Assembly (NCBI GenBank): GCA_029068025.1
Contig: JAIEDJ010000206.1
Span: forward strand, 1 to 14,480
Reading direction: 5' to 3'
Length of the DNA stretch: 14,480 bases
Origin: Oscillospiraceae bacterium
GTDB lineage: Bacteria; Bacillota; Clostridia; Oscillospirales; Ruminococcaceae
Made by a program: the position numbers and the translations under genes. Shown one piece after another: positions 6,602 to 12,957 of the stretch. The notes under the pieces are model-generated. The model saw nothing but the letters and a program-made list of their open reading frames with translations, did no database searches and was not told where the DNA came from. How positions within the stretch are numbered: position 1 is the first letter of the stretch; the number at the start of each line of letters is the position of its first letter.

Positions 6602-8148
6602 AAACACAAGATCTTATCAACGCTTTCGGAGACATCGACGAGGAATTCTTCGCCGAATGTGCCGACACCTCGGCAATGGAAGGCAGCGCCGATCTTCTCG
6701 GCAGCAAGCCCGAAAAAATACGCATTTACAAGGAGCCTTTGCGGATCCGCGCACGCAGGTACGCCGTCTCGGCAGCAGCGATAGTCTGCGCGCTTGCCGT
6801 AGGAGCCGCAGCCGGAGCGCATTTCACAACGGCGCGGATACAGTCAGCATCGAATTCAAACAATTCGGACAGCTCGGCTTCGATCATACAGTCGACATCG
6901 CCGCTCGATCAGAATATATCGAATATCCCGAATATCCCGACACCAAACAGCAAATACACATATCTCACGCTTGACGAGATCCGCGAACAGGCGAAAACCA
7001 CACCGCTCTCCAACGACAAGCTGACCATAGACACCGTGCGCATAGGCAGCGGCAGCGCAATGCCCGCCTACACGCCCTCTCACAGCGCCATTGATCTCAA
7101 TGCCGCGTCAGCAGCCGCGCGGCATCTCTTCGGCGAGGATTTTCCGCTTGAGGAACCGTATATCGAATTCTATGAAAATGGCGATCAGGAGTATGTGACC
7201 TTTTACAACAACGGATATAACCCGAAATACGGCACTTCAAAGCTCTTTTATTCTAATGACGGACATATGTATCTTGATCCCGAAGCAAGCCACCCGGATC
7301 CGTTTGAACCGGACGAACCGTACAGGAACTATCAGGATTTCAAAACCAAACAGCATTTCAAGCTCTATATGGGCGATGATCCCGGCGATCTGGAATATAT
7401 GATGAACGATGGACAGCGCTGGAAGGTATCCGATGCCGTTGATTACGCGGAAAATTTTGCCGACACTTGTTTTTCTCCGCTGGAAAATAACGAGTTCAAC
7501 TACAAGGTCACGGATGTCCGCGTCAAATCCTTGAATAACGGCAGCTGTGGCTATGTCATGAATATTCAGCGCGTTGACAAAAACGGCAATCTTTACGATA
7601 ACCACAACCAATACGCTAACCGCCACGCATTCTTCATTACGGATAAAACATTCAGATACAACACCGACTGCTGGCTTGTGGAGGGGAATCCTTGGCTGTT
7701 CGGTTCCGATATCGAGATATTCTTTATCGACAAGGAAGCGCCGCACGTATTTAGTTTAAACTCCGCTCCCGCCTTTGGAGAAGAATTGGCAAGCGGCGAG
7801 AAGCTCCTCTCCTTTGATGACGCGGTCAATATAGTATCGGCGGCTCCTCTCCTCAGTGAGAACTATCCGTATTCCGGCGGCAAGCTTGAATTCGATACAG
7901 CGGAGCTTGAATACTATATCATCAGCACAGGCTGCCCCGAATACACGGGACCCGATTATATCGGACCGCTGTCCGACGGGGAAGTTGAGATGATGAACTC
8001 CGACTACGCGCAGATCCGCCCCTATTGGGCGTTCACTATGAAAGGCAATTACGCCGAGACCGCTTCACTGAACCAAACGGTCACCGCAACGTATGATCAC
8101 GCCCTGTATCTCGTGGACGCCGTAACAGGCGAGCTGCATGTAATTTAA
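6598..8148 (+). CDS. Putative anti-sigma factor/sensor with single membrane helix and large extracellular domain
   Basis: This 516-residue protein is probably the membrane regulator of the overlapping sigma factor. The cytoplasmic N-terminus (about 1-52) contains FGDIDEEFFAECAD, which resembles the sigma-binding start of many Clostridia ECF partners. One hydrophobic helix follows at about 54-74. A Ser/Asn-rich linker (about 82-118, including the NIPNIP repeat) then leads to an outside region of about 400 residues that I do not recognise. The last ~110 residues end in YLVDAVTGELHVI, a strand pattern like PepSY-type domains, but this is only a resemblance. No zinc-binding HxxxCxxC motif is present. 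AGGAAAGGGG at 6579-6588 lies nine bases before the ATG. The ATG at 6591 in another frame is not the start. The anti-sigma role rests on context and topology, not on a recognised domain. Confidence 0.8.
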   Translation: MKTQDLINAFGDIDEEFFAECADTSAMEGSADLLGSKPEKIRIYKEPLRIRARRYAVSAAAIVCALAVGAAAGAHFTTARIQSASNSNNSDSSASIIQSTSPLDQNISNIPNIPTPNSKYTYLTLDEIREQAKTTPLSNDKLTIDTVRIGSGSAMPAYTPSHSAIDLNAASAAARHLFGEDFPLEEPYIEFYENGDQEYVTFYNNGYNPKYGTSKLFYSNDGHMYLDPEASHPDPFEPDEPYRNYQDFKTKQHFKLYMGDDPGDLEYMMNDGQRWKVSDAVDYAENFADTCFSPLENNEFNYKVTDVRVKSLNNGSCGYVMNIQRVDKNGNLYDNHNQYANRHAFFITDKTFRYNTDCWLVEGNPWLFGSDIEIFFIDKEAPHVFSLNSAPAFGEELASGEKLLSFDDAVNIVSAAPLLSENYPYSGGKLEFDTAELEYYIISTGCPEYTGPDYIGPLSDGEVEMMNSDYAQIRPYWAFTMKGNYAETASLNQTVTATYDHALYLVDAVTGELHVI

Positions 8149-8169
8149 TACAGACATACGATATATCAA

Positions 8170-8305
8170 GGCGGGAGCCCTATACTGATTTCTCATTAAA
8201 AGTGTACATAAAAATCTTCGTCAAAAACCATAAATTCAAGTTTTTTGACTCGATTTTTGTACACTTTTTAATGGAAATAAGTACAAAACCGCTCCCGCCG
8301 TTTTT
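8170..8305 (+). terminator. Long imperfect hairpin (about 130 bases) ending in a T run; terminator or miniature palindromic element
   Basis: The outer arms GGCGGGAGC (8170-8178) and GCTCCCGCC (8291-8299) pair perfectly. Further inward, 8194-8201 pairs with 8266-8273, 8202-8207 with 8259-8264, 8210-8216 with 8252-8258, and 8220-8227 with 8242-8249, leaving a 14-base loop. Five T residues follow the outer arm at 8301-8305, so the structure can terminate the sigma/anti-sigma transcript. The arms are much longer than a terminator needs, so it may also be a mobile palindrome. No clear target-site duplication was seen. Confidence 0.7.
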
Positions 8306-8367
8306 GCACCCCAAAATACGATTTAGCAAGCTAATTATAAGTATAAAGCGCTGCGTTTTCCGCGCTT

Positions 8368-8398
8368 TTTCACATAAATTTCACACAGATATTACAAA
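8368..8398 (+). promoter_or_regulatory. Promoter region with 11-base phased repeats (Pho-box-like) ahead of the first transglutaminase gene
   Basis: TTCACA (8369-8374), TTCACA (8380-8385) and ATTACA (8391-8396) are each separated by five bases, giving an exact 11-base period. This is the layout used by OmpR/PhoB-family regulators and is close to the TTHACA-N5 repeats of Bacillus PhoP. TTCACA at 8369 with TACAAA at 8393-8398 (18-base spacing) could be the basal promoter, which would place the start near 8405 and keep GGAGG at 8412-8416 in the message. Function is inferred. Confidence 0.45.
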
Positions 8399-8425
8399 TT
8401 CTTATTATAATGGAGGAAATATATT

Positions 8426-9463
8426 ATGAAAAAGTCTGTTGTCTTTTTGGCTGTCATCTGCGCTCTGGCGTTGGGGCTTTGCGGCTGTAATACCGCCGCG
8501 GCACTTGAACAAAGCAATGTTCCGCCGCTTCAATCGAACGCTGAGCCCGAAAAGCGAGACCCGGCTGACGATCTGCCCACCGTCCGCGAGTACATACGAC
8601 AAGTGGTAAAAGAGCACGTATCCGGGATCGAAAAGCCCGGCATGACCGAATATGAGAAGGTCAAGGCGGTGTTCGACTACGTTCTGGAGCTGGGATATTT
8701 TGCTGATCCGCCCGCGCTGGACGTGTGGCGCTGGCGTACGGCTGCCGACGAGATCCCATCCCGTGAGGAAATGCGCGGACTTAATATGCTGCTTTTCGGC
8801 GCGGAGACCTGCGAGGGCTACGCTGCCGCGTTCAATATGCTTCTCGCCGAGATGGGCGTGGAAACGCGCTATCTCACCGGGCTTACCTACCTTGCCCAGG
8901 GCGGGCTTGGATATCATTCATGGAGCCAAGTCAAGATAGACGGCGTGTGGTATCACATAGACCCCGATCTTGAGGACGGCATTTCCAAAAACGGAACGGT
9001 GATCTACAGATACTTCCTTAAAAGCGACGAATCCATGAAAAGATCGCACTATTGGGGACAGCGCCTGATAAATATGGACAGACTTGCCGATGAGCAGGAA
9101 GCGGAGATCGCCGCCAATTATATGGGCGAATCCTGCCCGAAGGACTATCCCACGCCGTCGAAGGATTATATCCCCGTGACAAAGGATCCGGATGTTACTG
9201 CGATACGCACAAACCTCCGCGCGGAGCTTGCGGCATACGAGGAGCTTTACGGCGAGCTTGAATATATGGATCTCGGAGCCGAACCGCCCGTGTTTATAAA
9301 TTATTTTCTTGACAAACGCGGTCAGAGCGGCGTTGATCAGGATATGGTGACTTTCGCGGAGATCTACCAGCCGACCCACTGCGTAATACGCAAAGCGGGC
9401 ACGGAGAACGCCGATCTTTCAATGATCCCCGAGGAAAAGCAATACGGCTTTATATTATATTGA
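8426..9463 (+). CDS. Lipoprotein with transglutaminase-like domain (first of two paralogues)
   Basis: This 345-residue exported lipoprotein has the signal MKKSVVFLAV..., with lipobox LCGC and the lipidated cysteine at residue 21. A short polar linker (22-45) leads to the core. The transglutaminase/cysteine-protease-like domain has its expected triad: C129 in GAETCEGYAAAFNMLL, H164 in GYHSWSQVKIDG and D179 in WYHIDPDLED. A helical region precedes it (about 50-95, TEYEKVKAVFDYVLELGYF), as is usual in surface transglutaminase-like proteins. A C-terminal tail of about 130 residues (after RSHYWGQRLIN) matches the neighbour but no family I know. GGAGG at 8412-8416 fixes the start. The domain family is known for peptide-bond, cross-linking or protease activities on envelope proteins, and the substrate here is unknown. 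It is followed at once by a paralogue. Confidence 0.87.
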   Translation: MKKSVVFLAVICALALGLCGCNTAAALEQSNVPPLQSNAEPEKRDPADDLPTVREYIRQVVKEHVSGIEKPGMTEYEKVKAVFDYVLELGYFADPPALDVWRWRTAADEIPSREEMRGLNMLLFGAETCEGYAAAFNMLLAEMGVETRYLTGLTYLAQGGLGYHSWSQVKIDGVWYHIDPDLEDGISKNGTVIYRYFLKSDESMKRSHYWGQRLINMDRLADEQEAEIAANYMGESCPKDYPTPSKDYIPVTKDPDVTAIRTNLRAELAAYEELYGELEYMDLGAEPPVFINYFLDKRGQSGVDQDMVTFAEIYQPTHCVIRKAGTENADLSMIPEEKQYGFILY

Positions 9464-9483
9464 TATATTGAAAAGTTTATTAT

Positions 9484-9540
9484 AATGCGCCTGGCGCATT
9501 AAAGGCAATGCCGCATAAGGTGCTTGTGCGGTGTTGCCTT
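9484..9540 (+). terminator. Two consecutive hairpins between the transglutaminase genes
   Basis: AATGCGC (9484-9490) pairs with GCGCATT (9494-9500) around a CTG loop. Two bases later a 14-base arm at 9502-9515 pairs with 9527-9540, with two G-U type positions and an 11-base loop. The downstream T run (9546-9550) is short and offset. The pair may terminate or attenuate transcription between the paralogues, or be a REP-like intergenic repeat. Confidence 0.5.
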
Positions 9541-9590
9541 AAGTCGTTTTCGCGCAGGCGCAAGTATACTGATGTCATTGAGGTGGACAT

Positions 9591-10670
9591 ATGAAGAAAA
9601 CCGCGTTTGTTTTGATTTGCTCCATGCTTATCCTGCAGCTATGCGGCTGTGCCGTTAGCGAACAACTCCCGGAGGATATTTCCGACAACGGATCATCTTC
9701 TTCGGAGCAGAGTACAACGTTATCCGCTGAGCCCGCACCCGAGCCCAATCCCGAAAAGGTATATCTTGATCCCGCCGACTATCTCCCCTCCACAGCGGAT
9801 TATGTTCAACAGATCGTCAGGGAGCATGTTGCAAAGATCGAAAAGCCCGATATGACAGAATACGAAAAGGTAAAGGCGGCAGCGGACTATGTAATGTCGA
9901 TAGGCTATTACACCGTATCTCCCGCGCTGGACGTTTGGCGCTGGCGCACGGCGGGCGATTCTGTGCCGACGTATGAGGAAATGCGCGGACTTAATATGCT
10001 TCTGTTCGGTGCCGAGACCTGCGAAGGCTACACCGCCGCGCTGAATCTGCTGCTGAACGAGATGGGCGTTGAAACGCGCTACATAACGGGTCTTACATAT
10101 ATGGCGCGCGGAGGACTCGGATATCATTCGTGGAGCCAGGTGAAGATAGACGGCGTGTGGTATCACCTTGACTGCGACCTTGAGGACAACATCTCAAGCA
10201 GCGGCTATGTAAACTATAAATACTTCCTCCGCAGCGACGCGACAATGAGCAGATCGCACTATTGGGGACAGCGTCTCATAAACCTCGGGCAGCTTGCGGA
10301 AGCGCAGGTGGAGGAGGTTCGCGAGAAATATATGGGCGAAAACTGTCCGCGCGACTATCCGACTCCCGCGCGGAATTACATCGAGGTAAATGAGCGTCCC
10401 GACATTCGTGAGCTTCGCAAGGAGCTGACCCTGGAGCTTACCGACTTTGAGGAGACCTACGGAGAGCTTGAGTATATGGAGCTTGACGTTGTACCGCCGG
10501 TGTTTATCAAATACTACTGCACCCTGGACGAGGTTCCGGAGGGCGAGGAAAATATGAGCCACTTTGCCAAGACCTATCAGGACAGACGCAGCATTATGCA
10601 GAATCCGGACGCGGTCGAAAACCCCGATTATGAGATACCGTGGGCATCGGGATCCGCTTGGGGAGTGTAA
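9591..10670 (+). CDS. Lipoprotein with transglutaminase-like domain (second of two paralogues)
   Basis: This 359-residue paralogue of the preceding gene has the same architecture. A signal peptide ends in lipobox LCGC with lipidated C20, followed by a longer acidic, Ser/Pro-rich tether (about 28-58), the helical lead-in and the transglutaminase-like core. The triad is intact: C144 (AETCEGYTAALNLLL), H179 (GYHSWSQV) and D194 (YHLDCDLED). By eye roughly two thirds of core positions are identical to the first copy, and long DNA stretches are also conserved, for example around ATGCGCGGACTTAATATGCT, so this looks like a tandem duplication. The loop after the triad reads LDCD instead of IDPD, which places an extra cysteine beside the catalytic Asp. 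GAGG at 9580-9583 supports the ATG. It may be co-transcribed with the first copy through the hairpins in the gap, or have its own promoter, but none is clear. Confidence 0.87.
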   Translation: MKKTAFVLICSMLILQLCGCAVSEQLPEDISDNGSSSSEQSTTLSAEPAPEPNPEKVYLDPADYLPSTADYVQQIVREHVAKIEKPDMTEYEKVKAAADYVMSIGYYTVSPALDVWRWRTAGDSVPTYEEMRGLNMLLFGAETCEGYTAALNLLLNEMGVETRYITGLTYMARGGLGYHSWSQVKIDGVWYHLDCDLEDNISSSGYVNYKYFLRSDATMSRSHYWGQRLINLGQLAEAQVEEVREKYMGENCPRDYPTPARNYIEVNERPDIRELRKELTLELTDFEETYGELEYMELDVVPPVFIKYYCTLDEVPEGEENMSHFAKTYQDRRSIMQNPDAVENPDYEIPWASGSAWGV

Positions 10671-10873
10671 TACCTGCTCACGATCTCTGAATATATAAAT
10701 CTTTGCTAAAATTACGCGCCTATCGCTTTGTCAAAGCTCATTGAACTTTTTGCTCAAAGAGCATTGTGTACAATATGCTTGAGTTCATTCATTTCCATGC
10801 CGGGCACGGTATTTCGGCGGATCTTGTCAGCGCTCCGATCACGAATCGGTATAAGTTTATATAAAACAAAAAA
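10671..10873. other. Gene-free stretch before the terminator
   Basis: No convincing gene, promoter or RNA gene was found in these 203 bases. A minus-strand frame is open from the terminator to a TGA at 10754-10756 and could be a decayed gene end, but it has no recognisable family. Confidence 0.3.
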
Positions 10874-10918
10874 TGAACCGTTCCGATTTGTGCAGACAGC
10901 GCAAATCGGAACGGTTCA
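10874..10918. terminator. Strong hairpin with perfect 17-bp stem; bidirectional terminator candidate
   Basis: TGAACCGTTCCGATTTG (10874-10890) is exactly complementary to CAAATCGGAACGGTTCA (10902-10918) around an 11-base loop. On the plus strand the tail is AAACGTTTT, a weak T run. On the minus strand the stem is followed by TTTTTTGTTTTAT, a strong tail. It lies about 200 bases after the second transglutaminase gene and can close that transcript. Confidence 0.75.
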
Positions 10919-10925
10919 AACGTTT

Positions 10926-11091
10926 TAGAGCGTGTTCACATAAACCGAAATGCCCGGATTTTGAAGCGGATTTTTCGCAGAAGTAGGCGAAAATTCGCAG
11001 ATGTACTTTATGTACCTCAAGAATTTTCAACGAACTTATGCGGAAAATCCTCCAAAAGATGGGCGTTGAGCGTTAATGTGAACACGCTCTA
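10926..11091. mobile_element. MITE-like palindromic miniature element with perfect 16-bp terminal inverted repeats
   Basis: The left end TAGAGCGTGTTCACAT (10926-10941) and the right end ATGTGAACACGCTCTA (11076-11091) are perfect inverted copies. Both end in TA, which would fit a TA target duplication as made by several IS families (IS630-like, or the IS427 group of IS5). That family link is an inference. The inside is also palindromic: GCCCGGATTTTG near 10953-10963 matches the complement of 11048-11064, and GCGAAAATTC near 10988-10997 faces GAATTTTC at 11022-11029. At the centre GTAC flanks TTTAT (11004-11016). There is no coding capacity. It would be mobilised by a transposase encoded elsewhere. 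Confidence 0.75.
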
Positions 11092-11178
11092 GGCGCTTAT
11101 TTACAAATCTGCCGCAATTTTATCAAATTTTCATTTTGTTCATTCTCCGTACATGACAGTAACGGATCACAGCAAAAA

Positions 11179-11195
11179 TTGTAATAAAATTGTAA
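11179..11195 (+). promoter_or_regulatory. Direct repeat TTGTAA-N5-TTGTAA upstream of a promoter (candidate operator)
   Basis: TTGTAA occurs at 11179-11184 and 11190-11195, exactly 11 bases apart, and ends 11 bases before the -35 box of the upstream promoter. One-turn direct repeats in that place are the usual layout for an activator of the OmpR/PhoB kind. The binding protein is unknown. Confidence 0.35.
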
Positions 11196-11206
11196 CCTTT
11201 TTCTTA

Positions 11207-11235
11207 TTGATTTTTACGGGAAAAAATGATACAAT
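11207..11235 (+). promoter_or_regulatory. Upstream promoter of the MBOAT operon
   Basis: TTGATT (11207-11212) and TACAAT (11230-11235) are separated by 17 bases in an AT-rich setting. The start would be near 11242. A small stem, CAAATTT (11253-11259) with AAATTTG (11268-11274), would sit in its early transcript. Confidence 0.5.
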
Positions 11236-11284
11236 AAAATTAGAAAAAACATCAAATTTTATGGGGTAAATTTGTCGTTTCTAC

Positions 11285-11313
11285 TTGACAATCCTCGGAT
11301 AATGTGATATCAT
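11285..11313 (+). promoter_or_regulatory. Main sigma-A promoter of the MBOAT operon
   Basis: A perfect TTGACA (11285-11290) and TATCAT (11308-11313) are separated by 17 bases, with the expected start near 11320. This leaves a leader of about 163 bases before the MBOAT start codon, far longer than the 25-70 bases of the other leaders in the window. Confidence 0.8.
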
Positions 11314-11320
11314 ATAAAGG

Positions 11321-11482
11321 GATACTATACCGTCAGGGGAGACGGTTCGTTATATAAACAAAGTATATAAAGCCGTGCGCGAAACGCGAAAAACGGCTTA
11401 GGGGAACTGGGCGCAAAGACCGTGCCGTGTATCTGTACGGTCTTTGCGGACGTTTCCTTTAAAATAATATGGGGCGTGTAAA
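11321..11482 (+). promoter_or_regulatory. Structured 5' leader RNA of the MBOAT operon (riboswitch-like, class not recognised)
   Basis: Three hairpins follow the promoter. ACCGTC (11329-11334) pairs with GACGGT (11341-11346) around an AGGGGA loop. AAGCCGT (11370-11376) pairs with ACGGCTT (11393-11399) and encloses an inner CGCG/CGCG stem. The 12-bp stem CGCAAAGACCGT (11412-11423) pairs with ACGGTCTTTGCG (11437-11448) around a 13-base loop. The linker CTTAGGGGAACTGGGCGC between the second and third stems is G-rich and unpaired, as binding-site joints often are. The last stem is not followed by a clear T run, so translational control or mRNA stabilisation is as likely as termination. I compared it from memory with c-di-GMP, c-di-AMP, guanidine and glycine riboswitch patterns and found no convincing match. 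Confidence 0.5.
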
Positions 11483-12886
11483 ATGATATTTTCAAGTTTG
11501 ATCTTTCTCTATTTGTTTTTACCCATTTGTCTAATATTCTATGCTCTTGTTAAACCGCTTAAGGGGAAAAACGCGGTCTTGATCATCTTTTCGCTTATCT
11601 TCTATGCGTGGGGAGAGCCTTTCCGCATATTGTATCTGCTGCTCAGCGCAATGATCAATTACATTGTCGGGTGCGAGATCGGCAATGCCAAGAGCGAAAA
11701 GATCAAAAAGCTCGTCCTCGCGGGCGGACTTGTGTTCAACATCGGAATGATCGCCGTATTTAAGTACAGAGGATTTTTTGCCGAGAATGTCAATTCCATT
11801 TTCGGGGCGCATATTCCTGTGCCGGATGTCGTTCCGATGGTCGGGATCAGCTTCTACACGTTCCAGATACTGTCCTACATAGTTGACTGCTATTGGGGCA
11901 AGGTCGAGCCGCAGAAAAGTCCGTTCAAGCTGCTCCTGTATATCTGTCTGTTCCCGCAGCTTATCGCGGGTCCCATCGTGCGCTACAGTACTATTGCGGC
12001 TGAGATCGACGACCGTCACTCGACTATGGAGGACATCAGCAAGGGCTTCACGCGGCTGGTGGTCGGACTTGCGAAGAAGGTCGTACTCGCAGATCAGCTG
12101 TTTCTTATCGTTGATAACTTCTTTGGCGGGGACATAGGACAGATGAGCATTTCGGGCTCGTGGTACACTGTCATCGTGTACTCATTGTATATTTACTTCG
12201 ATTTTTCCGGATATTCTGATATTGCAATAGGTCTCGGTCGGATCTTCGGATTTCACTTCAATGAAAACTTCAATCACCCCTATCTCTGCAAGGATATTCA
12301 GGAGTTCTGGCAGCGCTGGCATATCTCGCTGGGATCGTTCTTCCGCGACTACATTATGCCGCTCACGCCTTTCGGTATCCGCAACAAGTACCTCAGCCTG
12401 TTTCTCGTTTGGCTGTGTACGGGCGTGTGGCACGGCGCACACTGGAATTATATCATCTGGGGACTGTATTACGGCGCGTTTATAATGCTGGAGACGGTCA
12501 TCGGAAAGAAGCGCATCGCCAAGATACCGTTGGTTATACGGCATATTTACAGCAAGTTCGTTATTATAATCGGCTTCGGCATATTCTACTTTGAGGATGT
12601 CGGGGCGCTGGGGACGTTTCTGCGGAACCTTACACCGTTCAACCCGAACGGCTGGGGAGATGTTATGGTGGAGGTATCGCTGTTCAACAACTTGTTCCTG
12701 ATAATTGTGGCGCTGATCTGCACGTTCCCGCTGATAAGCCTTGGAGAAAAGCTGTCGCAGCGTTCGCTTGAAGCGAAAACCGCCGTTTCGATCTCGGGAA
12801 CGGTCATCTGCGCGGCGCTGCTTATACTATCGAGCGTGCTGCTTGTAGACGCGACAACAAAGGCGTTCCTTTACTGGAATTTCTGA
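11483..12886 (+). CDS. MBOAT family membrane-bound O-acyltransferase (AlgI-like)
   Basis: This 467-residue polytopic membrane protein is the AlgI/DltB/PatA-type acyltransferase that passes an acyl group, usually acetyl, across the membrane to an exported polysaccharide or cell-wall polymer. It has about 11-12 hydrophobic segments. Characteristic stretches are SLIFYAWGEP (37-46), VGISFYTFQILSYIVDCY (120-137), FPQLIAGPIVRY (157-168), YFDFSGYSDIAIG (238-250) and FNHPYLCKDIQEFWQRWHISLGSFFRDY (263-290). The conserved histidines of the family are H280 in QRWHISL and H317 in GVWHGAHW. The latter corresponds to the catalytic histidine. The length is normal for AlgI proteins. GGGG at 11471-11474 is the ribosome binding site. 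The DHHW-family partner follows 71 bases downstream, the usual two-gene arrangement in Clostridia. The glycan acceptor is not shown by the window. Confidence 0.92.
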   Translation: MIFSSLIFLYLFLPICLIFYALVKPLKGKNAVLIIFSLIFYAWGEPFRILYLLLSAMINYIVGCEIGNAKSEKIKKLVLAGGLVFNIGMIAVFKYRGFFAENVNSIFGAHIPVPDVVPMVGISFYTFQILSYIVDCYWGKVEPQKSPFKLLLYICLFPQLIAGPIVRYSTIAAEIDDRHSTMEDISKGFTRLVVGLAKKVVLADQLFLIVDNFFGGDIGQMSISGSWYTVIVYSLYIYFDFSGYSDIAIGLGRIFGFHFNENFNHPYLCKDIQEFWQRWHISLGSFFRDYIMPLTPFGIRNKYLSLFLVWLCTGVWHGAHWNYIIWGLYYGAFIMLETVIGKKRIAKIPLVIRHIYSKFVIIIGFGIFYFEDVGALGTFLRNLTPFNPNGWGDVMVEVSLFNNLFLIIVALICTFPLISLGEKLSQRSLEAKTAVSISGTVICAALLILSSVLLVDATTKAFLYWNF

Positions 12887-12957
12887 TAAATGTAATTACA
12901 TTCAGGCAAAACTTTATAAAAATATTCCAACAGTTATTTGATTTTGGGGTGATATAA

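Noticed and set aside
6911..6940. GAATATCCC direct repeat within the anti-sigma-like gene
   Set aside because: It encodes a two-unit NIP repeat in the extracellular linker and is too short to suggest anything beyond linker drift.
8406..8411. Perfect TATAAT just before the first transglutaminase gene
   Set aside because: It abuts GGAGG at 8412-8416, so a transcript starting seven bases downstream would lack the ribosome binding site.
10754..10873. Minus-strand open frame of about 40 residues ending at TGA 10754-10756, possible gene remnant
   Set aside because: No start codon with a ribosome binding site and no family resemblance; the length is within chance for this composition.
11404..11448. 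c-di-GMP class I riboswitch suggested by GGGCGCAAAGACC
   Set aside because: The resemblance to the GGACGCAAAGCC element is limited to one segment, which pairs with its own downstream complement; the other conserved elements are missing.
12890..12901. Perfect 12-base palindrome ATGTAATTACAT between the MBOAT and DHHW genes
   Set aside because: It is short, AT-rich and not near a promoter; chance occurrence is likely.
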